Positions 54,593 to 62,970 of a stretch of DNA of 64,000 nucleotides are shown in pieces. The first letter of the stretch is position 1. The number at the start of each line of letters is the position of its first letter. Both the position numbers and the translations under genes were made by a program. The notes under the pieces are model-generated. The model was not told the DNA's origin and searched no databases. It saw only the letters and a program-made list of their open reading frames with translations. The DNA lies in NCBI GenBank assembly GCA_003280515.1, contig QCER01000010.1:1-64000 (forward strand), read 5' to 3'. This DNA is from Prochlorococcus sp. AG-355-P18 (GTDB lineage: Bacteria > Cyanobacteriota > Cyanobacteriia > PCC-6307 > Cyanobiaceae).

Positions 54593-55417
54593 CTAATTTA
54601 ACTTTCTATTTAACAGAGGCCTTATAATAATCAAGGAAAAAACTGTTAAAAAACATAAAATTGAGATACAACTCTTACAAGTTAAATCACCATATGGGGC
54701 ATGTAAAGCCACTAATTCTAAATCGATAGTTTGTGCATAGGCAGTCCTAATAGGTTCAATAGCAAAAGTTAATGGATTTAATGAAGCTAACCAGCCCAGC
54801 CAATTTGGCATAAAAGATATTGGAGCTAAAGCGGTACTCGCAAATAGAAGAGGTAAATTTATTACGAATATAAGAGCAATTAATTCAATATGTCCCGGCA
54901 AAACAAACGCTAAACATAAACTTATTGATGTCACAAAAAGAACTAATAAAATTAGTGTTGTAAATACAATTCCTAAACCATATAAGTTGGGCCATCCATA
55001 ACCCAAGATGTATGAAACAATCATTATTACAACACTCTGAACAAAGCTCAAGATTGTTATGTAAAAAAAAGAAGATAAAACTATGGATAATCTACTGGTT
55101 AAAGGAGCCACAAGTAATCTATTAAGAAATCCAAACTCTCTGTCAAACATTAAAGGAAGACCAGAGTTTAGTGCTCCGCTAAAAGCAGTAAAAACAATAA
55201 GTCCTGCTCCTAAAAAATTCCCATAAGAATCAACACCTGGTAAAAAACCTTCAGGAGCTTTAGAGAATAATGCACCAAATAAAAAAAGCCAAATTATTGG
55301 TTGTAATATTCCTGCTAAAAGAGTTGATGGTCTTCTTTTTAATTGAATAAATAATCTCTTTGTTAAGGCAAATGTTTCTTGATATAAAAAAAATAAATTA
55401 TACTGTTGTAATTCCAT
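54593..55417 (-). CDS. ABC-2 type transporter permease
   Basis: A 274-residue permease with about six hydrophobic segments. The R-P-S-T-L-L-A-G-I-L-Q-P-I-I-W-L and D-R-E-F-G-F-L-N-R-L-L-V-A-P motifs are typical of DrrB/ABC-2 exporters, and the C-terminal helix ends R-P-L-L-N-R. It pairs with the ATPase upstream (48 bases) and shares the strand with ctaB and ctaA. The substrate is not evident; the position suggests a role linked to heme A or oxidase assembly, or just shared transcription. Confidence 0.88.
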   Translation of the reverse strand: MELQQYNLFFLYQETFALTKRLFIQLKRRPSTLLAGILQPIIWLFLFGALFSKAPEGFLPGVDSYGNFLGAGLIVFTAFSGALNSGLPLMFDREFGFLNRLLVAPLTSRLSIVLSSFFYITILSFVQSVVIMIVSYILGYGWPNLYGLGIVFTTLILLVLFVTSISLCLAFVLPGHIELIALIFVINLPLLFASTALAPISFMPNWLGWLASLNPLTFAIEPIRTAYAQTIDLELVALHAPYGDLTCKSCISILCFLTVFSLIIIRPLLNRKLN

Positions 55418-55465
55418 AATTAGCAGTAATTAGTATCCATTATAGTTAGTTAACCAAAAGTTTTT

Positions 55466-56485
55466 TTATCGCATGGATTGCTTTGATTCTTTTTTTAGGT
55501 CTCTTTTCCCTGCCATAGAAATTTCAGCATCCAATAATGTTTTCCCAGTTGCCTGAAGATATACATCATCCAAGCTTGGCTGACTTTGGGTAAGAGAAAA
55601 AATTTCAAACTTTGAGAAAGCCAATTCCACTTTAAGCTTCGTAAGTAAATCTTTTTGCTTATCTGCTACGAAATTTATCGAGAAACCTTGAGCTTCATTT
55701 ATGATAATCTGACTAATTCCATCTATTGCAGATAAAATTTTAGATATATTATTTGCTTCTTCCTGATTACTAAATTCTCTTACTTTCAAAGTTACTCTAT
55801 CTCCTCCTAATTTATTTTTGAGCTCTGCAGGAGTCCCTTTTGCTATAACTCTTCCATCATCAATTATCACTAATCTGTCAGCCAATTTATCTATTTCATC
55901 AAGATAGTGACTACTTAAAATAATGGTCATTCCATTATTTCTCAAATCTTTCAAAAGTTGCCATATAATATTTCTACTTTCAATATCTAAACCAACTGTA
56001 GGTTCATCCAAAATTAATACTTGGGGCAAATGTAAAAGTCCAGCTGCCAGATCTATTCTTCTTTTCATTCCCCCTGAATAAGTTCCGCACTTACGATCAA
56101 TCCAATCATTCATTTCTAATTGATCTATTAATTTATTTATCCTTTCAAATTTTTTATTTTTGTTGATGTGATATAAATCTGATTGAAAATCCAAAAGCTC
56201 TCGGCCAGTTAATATTTTATCAAGTGCAATGTCTTGGGCAACATAACCAATTAATTCTCTAATTTTCCTTGAATTTTTTATCAGATTAATATTATTTATA
56301 AAAACTTCTCCACTATCAGGCTCTATTAAAGTAGCCAGTATTTTTATTAGTGTTGATTTGCCAGCACCATTTGGACCTAGTATTCCGAATAATGAGCCAG
56401 CTTCAATTTCCATCGATAAATTTTTTAATGCATTGATATCTGAATAAGATTTTGAGAGCCTTTTAACTTTTATATAATTCATCAA
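55466..56485 (-). CDS. ABC transporter ATP-binding protein (DrrA-like)
   Basis: A 339-residue ATPase. Walker A G-P-N-G-A-G-K-S-T, signature Y-S-G-G-M-K-R-R and Walker B V-L-I-L-D-E-P-T with the following G-L-D are intact, and H-Y-L-D is the switch His. The C-terminal 100 residues are an extra domain, as in DrrA exporters. It lies between ctaB (36 bases upstream) and the ABC-2 permease (48 bases downstream). The two ABC genes make a complete exporter. Confidence 0.94.
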   Translation of the reverse strand: MMNYIKVKRLSKSYSDINALKNLSMEIEAGSLFGILGPNGAGKSTLIKILATLIEPDSGEVFINNINLIKNSRKIRELIGYVAQDIALDKILTGRELLDFQSDLYHINKNKKFERINKLIDQLEMNDWIDRKCGTYSGGMKRRIDLAAGLLHLPQVLILDEPTVGLDIESRNIIWQLLKDLRNNGMTIILSSHYLDEIDKLADRLVIIDDGRVIAKGTPAELKNKLGGDRVTLKVREFSNQEEANNISKILSAIDGISQIIINEAQGFSINFVADKQKDLLTKLKVELAFSKFEIFSLTQSQPSLDDVYLQATGKTLLDAEISMAGKRDLKKESKQSMR

Positions 56486-56521
56486 ACTTACTATTTATTT
56501 AAAGAACATTTTACATCTAAT

Positions 56522-57523
56522 TTAATTACTAAGCAGGGATACAATAGATAAAAATATTTGCATAGATTGCTGCTCAAATTCTACGGATAGTTGGGTTCTG
56601 GAAATTAATAACAAAAGACAAATGCCAAACATGTATAGAATGGACCACCTAAAAAGTGACTTTGCTCTAGAAAGATCATCAGGAGATTTCTTTAATTCAT
56701 TTATTAATTGCAAAAGTCTCCCATTAAATGGCAATAACATAATTCCGTATAAGAGACCCCCTTCAGGTAGAGCAAAGACTCCCATAATACTCATTAAAAC
56801 TGTTGCCCATCCATAACGGGAAATCGCTTTAGCAGTAAAAACAGATCCTTTAACAGAAGGGAGCATAGGAATACCAACAGATGCGTAATCATCCTTCAAC
56901 AAAATTGCAAGTGCCCAAAAATGAGCTGGGGTCCATAACATTACTAAACCAAACAACCACCAACCACTAAGACCTACATGCCCTGTGGCAGCAGACGCTC
57001 CAACTAAGGGTGGTATCGCACCAGCAACTCCTCCGAAAACAATGTTTTTTGTTGTACGAGGTTTCAAAATAACTGTATATAAAATTACGTAGCTAAATAA
57101 ACCAAGAAGAGTTAACCCCGCAGCCAAATAATTTACACCACTTACTAAAAGCATCGAAGCTGCCAAAGTACATGATACGGCGGCTAAAAATACAGTCTCA
57201 GATGATAACTTTCCTGCTGGTAAGGCTCTTTTGCTAGTTCTTGTCATCCTTTTATCTAATTCCATTTCCCACAAGCAATTAAGAGCTCCCGCTGCTGCTG
57301 CTGCCAAAGCGCCTCCTCCTAGAGTGCAGATAAGTTTTGGGGAAGACAAAGGCCATTCTTCTGTTAAAGCCATTCCTCCCAAAGTTGTGGCCAGTAAAAG
57401 TGGGATTAATCTAGGTTTTGCAACTTCAAGCCAAGGTGGCAAAGTTAATCTTTTTCTTGAAGGTACAATTTCATCCCTAATTGAAGATTTATAGTTCAAG
57501 TTTTCTAAGTTACTACTGTTCAT
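56522..57523 (-). CDS. ctaB: Protoheme IX farnesyltransferase (heme O synthase)
   Basis: It adds the farnesyl tail to heme b, giving heme O. The 333-residue protein has about nine helices. The Asp-rich prenyltransferase motif is [15 protein letters not shown] near residue 87, and the K-P-R-T-T-K-N and V-G-A-S-A-A-T-G-H loops follow. Its start overlaps the ctaA stop by 4 bases (ATGA type), so the two are translationally coupled. It is upstream of the ABC genes. Confidence 0.94.
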   Translation of the reverse strand: MNSSNLENLNYKSSIRDEIVPSRKRLTLPPWLEVAKPRLIPLLLATTLGGMALTEEWPLSSPKLICTLGGGALAAAAAGALNCLWEMELDKRMTRTSKRALPAGKLSSETVFLAAVSCTLAASMLLVSGVNYLAAGLTLLGLFSYVILYTVILKPRTTKNIVFGGVAGAIPPLVGASAATGHVGLSGWWLFGLVMLWTPAHFWALAILLKDDYASVGIPMLPSVKGSVFTAKAISRYGWATVLMSIMGVFALPEGGLLYGIMLLPFNGRLLQLINELKKSPDDLSRAKSLFRWSILYMFGICLLLLISRTQLSVEFEQQSMQIFLSIVSLLSN

Positions 57524-58494
57524 GAGTTGATACCGACCGTTTGGGCATTAAGGGAGTGGTTTAGACCTTTTTTGGTAAAAGGATTTCTAAAAATTAATGT
57601 TGTTAATATCGCAATAAATAAAGAGGAGTTAAGTTGATGACCGATAATAAAAATAGGTTCATTCAAATTTGTTTTAAGACTTAAAACACCCAAAGTAATT
57701 TGGGAAAACAAAAGAAAAATAAGTGTTGTGAGATATTTCCAATTTTCATTAAGCAAACTTCTCTTATAGATTGCAATAGCAAAAATCAATAAAATTGAGA
57801 ACGCAATTGGAAAAGCAAATAATTTATGAGTATCTAAAATTAGACATTGTTTATTAAAAGATAAACAAATATGTGCTGACCAGGTTGATGAAAGCCTTAC
57901 GCCAATAAAAGATTGAATCAGAGTAAATATAAGAGGAACAAAAAATAATAATCTACACCAAATTAATGGCTCTTCAATATCGTCATTTTCTAAATTTTGA
58001 TTTATTGAAATTGTTGTAATAAGAAGTAGAAAAGCTATTAAAAGATGGCCAGTAACAGTATATGAATCAAGCAGGTTTATCACTGTTAAAGCTCCAAAAG
58101 ATCCTTGGACAATAACGAGAAAAAGCAATAATGAATAAGTTTTAGGTAACCAATTTGGAATTTCATTTTTCCAAATAATTGAAAGCGCAAATTTAAAAAG
58201 AATTAATATTCCAACCAGAAAAGCATCTAGACGATGAAACCACTCTAGAAATACTCTTAGGTTCATATGTTTAAAAGGCAAAAAAGATCCATAACATAAT
58301 GGCCAATCTGGACAGGCAAGTCCCGCCTCCATGACTCTCGTAGCACCTCCAATTACGATCAGTGCTATAAGTGCAAAGACACAATGACTTCCAAGCCTTT
58401 TAAAAATTGTCAGATACCTTGATTTATATAATTGGTTATTAATCAAATGGATAAAACCTATTATTTTGCATAATAAATTAGATTCAAAAACCAA
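57520..58494 (-). CDS. ctaA: Heme A synthase
   Basis: It oxidises the methyl group of heme O to the formyl of heme A. The 324-residue protein has about eight helices with conserved histidines: [10 protein letters not shown] near residue 54 (with paired Cys), W-F-H-R-L-D-A-F near 85, V-T-G-H-L and T-H-K-L-F-A. The R-V-M-E-A-G region is also present. It faces ctaC with 215 bases between, so divergent promoters are expected there. Confidence 0.92.
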   Translation of the reverse strand: MVFESNLLCKIIGFIHLINNQLYKSRYLTIFKRLGSHCVFALIALIVIGGATRVMEAGLACPDWPLCYGSFLPFKHMNLRVFLEWFHRLDAFLVGILILFKFALSIIWKNEIPNWLPKTYSLLLFLVIVQGSFGALTVINLLDSYTVTGHLLIAFLLLITTISINQNLENDDIEEPLIWCRLLFFVPLIFTLIQSFIGVRLSSTWSAHICLSFNKQCLILDTHKLFAFPIAFSILLIFAIAIYKRSLLNENWKYLTTLIFLLFSQITLGVLSLKTNLNEPIFIIGHQLNSSLFIAILTTLIFRNPFTKKGLNHSLNAQTVGINS

Positions 58495-58709
58495 ACATTA
58501 ATTAAAAATTAATATGTTTAATTTAAAAAATAATTAACTAATTTAATCTTTTTTCCCTGACAATTAACCCTAAAAAGTTATTAATAATACTCCTTTTATT
58601 TCATAAATATTAAGAAGTTGTGAAGTTAAATGTTTTTCTTTTAACAAAGGATGCAGGATTAAAAAAATTGAATATCTTGAGAATATAAATACAAATTTTT
58701 AGAGATCAA

Positions 58710-59513
58710 TTGTTAAATAATAAAATTTATTTAATACTAATTATTTCACTCGTTTTTGCTATATCTTTTTGGATTGGTTTTAATGTAAATTTGCTTCCAG
58801 CGGAAGCAAGTATTAATGCACCAATTTACGATGAACTTTTTAAAATTCTTTTCATCACTGGATTAATTATTTTTATAGGAATGACAATAGCTGTTATTTA
58901 TAGCTTATTTAAGTTCAGGAAAAGAAATGATCAGATGGGAGATGGTATAGCTTTAGAGGGAAATTTAAGCTTAGAGATTGTATGGACAATTATTCCTTCA
59001 ATAATTGTTTTGTTAATAGGTTTATATAGCTACAATATCTACGATCGAATGGGAGGGATGAAAGAACTAAATCATAACCACGAAATGATGAGTTCTAATT
59101 CTGAAAAAATATGGGCTGGAATAAGTCAAACTTCTGATAATGAAAGAGCAATAAATAATTTATCAATTGAAGTTTCAGCTATGCAATTTGCATTTCTATT
59201 CAATTATCCCAAGGGGAATTTCATATCAGGAGAACTACACGTTCCTGTTGATCAAAAAGTATCAATGAAAATGGAATCTAAAGACGTCATTCATGCTTTT
59301 TGGGTGCCAGAGTTCAGAATTAAACAGGATATTATTCCTGGTCAACCTACTATTCTAAATTTCACTCCTACAAAAGTAGGAAAATATCCGATAATTTGCG
59401 CAGAATTATGTGGCCCCTATCATGGAGGGATGAGAGCCTCCATAATTGTTGAAGAAGAATCTGATTACAACGAATGGTTTAACAAAAATAAAAAACCAGA
59501 GGTAAATTTATGA
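58710..59513 (+). CDS. ctaC: Cytochrome c oxidase subunit II
   Basis: The CuA subunit of the aa3-type oxidase. Two N-terminal helices (about residues 5-22 and 44-68) are followed by the cupredoxin domain. The CuA-binding box is C-A-E-L-C-G-P-Y-H-G-G-M (two Cys, one His, one Met); another His lies in V-I-H-A-F-W. There is no C-terminal cytochrome c domain. The start is TTG 58710, with a first hydrophobic segment directly after. It overlaps ctaD by 4 bases. Confidence 0.95.
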   Translation: MLNNKIYLILIISLVFAISFWIGFNVNLLPAEASINAPIYDELFKILFITGLIIFIGMTIAVIYSLFKFRKRNDQMGDGIALEGNLSLEIVWTIIPSIIVLLIGLYSYNIYDRMGGMKELNHNHEMMSSNSEKIWAGISQTSDNERAINNLSIEVSAMQFAFLFNYPKGNFISGELHVPVDQKVSMKMESKDVIHAFWVPEFRIKQDIIPGQPTILNFTPTKVGKYPIICAELCGPYHGGMRASIIVEEESDYNEWFNKNKKPEVNL

Positions 59514-61126
59514 CAATATCAATTGATCCACAAAAAACTAATAATAAAAGCCTTCAACCTAAAGGCTGGCTTAGATACTTTAGTTTTAGCCTTGATCATA
59601 AAGTAATTGGGATACAATACTTAGTCTGCGGTTTTCTTTTCTATTTAATAGGAGGAACCTTAGCGAGCGCTATAAGAATTGAACTAGCTAGTCCAATGTC
59701 TGACTTTATGCCGAGAGATGTTTATAACCAAGTTTTAACTCTACACGGAACAATAATGATATTCCTTTGGATAGTGCCTGTAGTTAATGGTGCTTTTGGA
59801 AATTATTTAATTCCATTTTATGTAGGTGCAAGAGATATGGCATTCCCAAGATTAAATGCCGTTGCTTTTTGGTTAATTCCTCCTTCAGGTTTGATGCTAG
59901 TATCAAGCTATTTTGTTGATGGTGCTGCTCAGGCTGGATGGACGGCTTATCCTCCTTTGAGCATAACTACTCCTCAATCGGGACAAATTATTTGGATTCT
60001 GAGCGTTCTATTACTTGGAGGCAGTTCTATATTTGGTGGGATAAACTTTATCGCAACCATTATCAAACTAAGAAGGCCAGGATTAAAACTTATGCAATTG
60101 CCAATGTATTGTTGGGCAATGCTTGGAACAAGTCTATTAGTTGTTTTGTCAACTCCTGTTTTAGCAGGCACTTTAATTCTACTTAGCTTCGATATCATTG
60201 CTAATACTGGTTTTTTCAATCCTGTTTTAGGTGGCAATGTCGTGGTTTATCAGCATTTATTTTGGTTTTATTCTCATCCAGCTGTATACATTATGGTCCT
60301 TCCTGCCTTTGGTTTAGTTAGTGAAATACTTCCTGTACATGCTAGAAAACCACTTTTTGGATATACAACAATGGTTTTTTCAATAATGGGAATAGTAGTT
60401 TTAGGTTTAGTTGTTTGGGCGCATCATATGTTTACAAGTGGAACTCCCCCTTGGATGAGATTATTTTTTACTATTGCCACGGCATTTATTGCTGTTCCAA
60501 CAGGTATAAAATTTTTCAATTGGGTTGCAACATTATGGGGAGGTAAAATTTCCATCAATAGTGCAATGTTATTCTCTTGCGGATTTATTATAAATTTTGT
60601 TTTTGGAGGTATTACAGGAGTTGCTTTGGCACAGGTACCTTTCGATATTCACGTACATGATACCTATTTCGTTGTAGCCCATTTTCATTACATAGTTTAT
60701 GGAGGGACTGTTTTTATTATTTTCTCTTCAATTTATCATTGGTTCCCCAAAGTAACTGGAAAAATGCTCGATGAAAAATTAGGAGTTTTACATTTTATCA
60801 TTACCTTCATTGGATTTAACTTGTGCTTTGCTCCTCAACATTGGCTTGGTTTAAATGGAATGCCAAGAAGAGTTGCAGAATATGATCCTCAATTCCAGTT
60901 CGTTAATCAAATTAGTAGCCTTGGGGCTCTTTTGATGGCTATAAGTACAATTCCTTTTTTAATTAATGTATTCCTTAGTGTGAGAAATGGAAAAAATGCT
61001 GGAGATAACCCTTGGAATGCTCTTACACCTGAATGGTTAACATCTTCTCCACCTCCAGTTGAAAATTGGGAAGGAGAAGCTCCATTAGTTAAAGAACCAT
61101 ATGGTTATGGTAAAAAAATTTCTTAA
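59510..61126 (+). CDS. ctaD: Cytochrome c oxidase subunit I, A2-like proton channel
   Basis: A 538-residue, twelve-helix heme-copper oxidase subunit. Histidine ligands for heme a, heme a3 and CuB are visible (H-G-T-I-M-I-F, W-F-Y-S-H-P-A-V-Y, W-A-H-H-M-F and V-V-A-H-F-H). The segment usually reading H-P-E-V-Y has H-P-A-V-Y preceded by Y-S. This Tyr-Ser pair is the mark of A2-type oxidases lacking the membrane glutamate. The cross-linked Tyr of the active site is in the same segment. The gene overlaps ctaC by 4 bases and is followed by ctaE after 15. Confidence 0.96.
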   Translation: MTISIDPQKTNNKSLQPKGWLRYFSFSLDHKVIGIQYLVCGFLFYLIGGTLASAIRIELASPMSDFMPRDVYNQVLTLHGTIMIFLWIVPVVNGAFGNYLIPFYVGARDMAFPRLNAVAFWLIPPSGLMLVSSYFVDGAAQAGWTAYPPLSITTPQSGQIIWILSVLLLGGSSIFGGINFIATIIKLRRPGLKLMQLPMYCWAMLGTSLLVVLSTPVLAGTLILLSFDIIANTGFFNPVLGGNVVVYQHLFWFYSHPAVYIMVLPAFGLVSEILPVHARKPLFGYTTMVFSIMGIVVLGLVVWAHHMFTSGTPPWMRLFFTIATAFIAVPTGIKFFNWVATLWGGKISINSAMLFSCGFIINFVFGGITGVALAQVPFDIHVHDTYFVVAHFHYIVYGGTVFIIFSSIYHWFPKVTGKMLDEKLGVLHFIITFIGFNLCFAPQHWLGLNGMPRRVAEYDPQFQFVNQISSLGALLMAISTIPFLINVFLSVRNGKNAGDNPWNALTPEWLTSSPPPVENWEGEAPLVKEPYGYGKKIS

Positions 61127-61141
61127 CAGAAATAAAAACAT

Positions 61142-61744
61142 ATGACAACATTAGATAGCTCAAAAGAAATTCAAAAAAATAATTCTGAAGTCAATGAAAC
61201 ACATGAAGACTTCAGAATGTTTGGTCTTATAACTTTCCTAATTGCAGACGGAATGACTTTTGCTGGATTCTTTGCAGCTTATTTAACTTATAAAGCAGTA
61301 AATCCATTACCTGATGGTGCTATTTATGAATTAGAACTACCAATACCTACACTCAATACAATTTTATTGCTTATTAGTAGTGCAACTTTCCATAAAGCAG
61401 GCAAAGCACTTTTAAAAGATAAAAACTCTGATTCGCAAAAATGGTTATTTTTTACTGCTTTTCTTGGAATTATATTTTTAATATGTCAATTATTTGAATA
61501 TTTTCATTTACCTTTTGGATTAACCGATAATTTATTTGCAAGTACTTTTTATGCTCTTACTGGTTTTCATGGATTACATGTCACTTTAGGCACATTAATG
61601 ATTTTAATTATTGCTTGGCAATCGAGAATAAATGGTGGAAGATTAAATAGTCAAAATATGTTCCCATTGGAAGCTGTTGAATTGTACTGGCATTTTGTAG
61701 ATGGAATATGGGTTATTTTATTTATTATTTTATATCTTTTATAA
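61142..61744 (+). CDS. ctaE: Cytochrome c oxidase subunit III
   Basis: A 200-residue, five-helix subunit III. The conserved stretches are F-L-I-A-D-G-M-T-F-A-G-F-F-A-A-Y and, later, G-F-H-G-L-H-V-T-L-G and the last-helix A-V-E-L-Y-W-H-F-V-D-G-I-W-V. The short N-terminal tail is polar. It completes ctaCDE, and an AT-rich hairpin lies just after its stop. Confidence 0.95.
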   Translation: MTTLDSSKEIQKNNSEVNETHEDFRMFGLITFLIADGMTFAGFFAAYLTYKAVNPLPDGAIYELELPIPTLNTILLLISSATFHKAGKALLKDKNSDSQKWLFFTAFLGIIFLICQLFEYFHLPFGLTDNLFASTFYALTGFHGLHVTLGTLMILIIAWQSRINGGRLNSQNMFPLEAVELYWHFVDGIWVILFIILYLL

Positions 61745-61748
61745 AAAC

Positions 61749-61776
61749 TTAATTTTAAAAATTAAATATATTTTTT
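61749..61776 (+). terminator. Possible weak terminator of ctaCDE
   Basis: TTAATTT (61749-61755), a three-base loop and AAATTAA (61759-61765) form an all-A/T 7-base stem, followed after five bases by TTTTTT (61771-61776). The stem is weak because it has no G or C, so this is tentative. Confidence 0.35.
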
Positions 61777-61840
61777 ATTAATTTATATTGCCACAGCTCT
61801 CCTTTTTAGTAAGAATATATAGTTAGAAATTTGTCATATA

Positions 61841-62194
61841 ATGCTAGAAGGAAAAGAACTTCTTGAAAAAGCAAAATTATTAAGTAAAAAATCTGAAGAT
61901 GAAATAGCAAGAGGTTGCGGTTACGTAGGTCCTAGCGGAAGAATCCTAAGAAAAAGTTTTTACAGGGCGCTCATCGAAGCTAAGGGTTACAAAATAGGAA
62001 ATGGTCGTCAGGGGAAAAATGGTAATAGAGCTTCAAGAGGCAGAAAGACAGAATTCAAAACTAAAGTCCATGGCAATGGTAACCTATTAATTGGTCATGC
62101 CTACACCAAAAAATTAGGTCTAGAACCTGGTCAGGAATTTAAGATCGATTTAAAACAAGATTCAAAAACAATTTATCTGATTCCATTAAATTAA
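61841..62194 (+). CDS. cyAbrB family transcriptional regulator
   Basis: A 117-residue protein typical of cyanobacterial AbrB factors. The N-terminal half has G-K-E-L-L-E-K-A-K, then R-G-C-G-Y-V-G and S-F-Y-R-A-L-I-E-A-K-G-Y, and the AbrB-like swapped-hairpin domain at about residues 72-117 (V-H-G-N-G-N-L-L-I-G). cyAbrB proteins modulate nitrogen, carbon and redox genes. It follows the oxidase genes by about 97 bases and converges on ribE with 11 bases between stops. It may control either neighbour. Confidence 0.92.
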   Translation: MLEGKELLEKAKLLSKKSEDEIARGCGYVGPSGRILRKSFYRALIEAKGYKIGNGRQGKNGNRASRGRKTEFKTKVHGNGNLLIGHAYTKKLGLEPGQEFKIDLKQDSKTIYLIPLN

Positions 62195-62205
62195 AACAAT
62201 ATATT

Positions 62206-62859
62206 TCACCAACCGTTTTCTTTAAGCCACTCCGAAGAAATATTATTTGAAGATAAATCTTGATTACTATTTTTATTAAATAAAAGTAATTTCTCTACAT
62301 ATTTAATTAGTGCATCTGCCTCAAGGTTTACGCTGTCCCCGACATTTAGTTTATTTAGATTTGTGTTATGCCAGGTATGAGGAATTATTGCAATAGTAAA
62401 TATTTCTCCCTCCTGCTCATATTTTGCGATCGTAAGACTTATACCATTTACACAAATACTGCCTTTATTAACTACATATTTTGAAAAATTATTATTTTTC
62501 CACTTTATTGATAAAAGCCAAGATTTCTCTAATTTTTCTATATTCTCAACTGTTCCAAGGCCATCAACATGTCCGCTGACTATATGCCCGCCTAGACGAT
62601 CAGACACCCTAAGAGCAGGCTCCAAATTAACAATCTGATTCAGATTAGACTTTACTCCTAAAGTTGTTTTTTTTAATGTCTCCTCACTAACATCAACAGT
62701 AAATTTATTATGAAAAATCTCTTTAACTGTCAAACAAATTCCATCAACAGCTATGCTGTCACCGATTGCCATATCAAATAAATTATCTAGAATTTCAATT
62801 TCTAAAATATTTTTTTCTTGTTTTAGTTTTCCAATTGATTGAATTATTCCTGTGAACAT
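62206..62859 (-). CDS. ribE: Riboflavin synthase, alpha subunit
   Basis: It dismutates 6,7-dimethyl-8-ribityllumazine to riboflavin. The protein has two similar lumazine-binding halves: M-F-T-G-I-I-Q at the start, S-I-A-V-D-G-I-C-L-T-V and D-V-S-E-E-T-L, then G-H-I-V-S-G-H-V-D-G and a second G-S-I-C-V-N-G-I-S-L-T. The 217-residue length is normal. A DUF or FMN riboswitch is not seen upstream; the divergent spacing to the aldo/keto reductase is about 110 bases. Confidence 0.96.
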   Translation of the reverse strand: MFTGIIQSIGKLKQEKNILEIEILDNLFDMAIGDSIAVDGICLTVKEIFHNKFTVDVSEETLKKTTLGVKSNLNQIVNLEPALRVSDRLGGHIVSGHVDGLGTVENIEKLEKSWLLSIKWKNNNFSKYVVNKGSICVNGISLTIAKYEQEGEIFTIAIIPHTWHNTNLNKLNVGDSVNLEADALIKYVEKLLLFNKNSNQDLSSNNISSEWLKENGW

Positions 62860-62970
62860 AGATTTAAAAAAAATATTTTTGCAAAATTTTATATTTACTT
62901 TAATTTACTTTAATTAATTTTCAACTATAAATAAATTAAAGAGTAAATAAAAGAAATTGATTATATTTAT

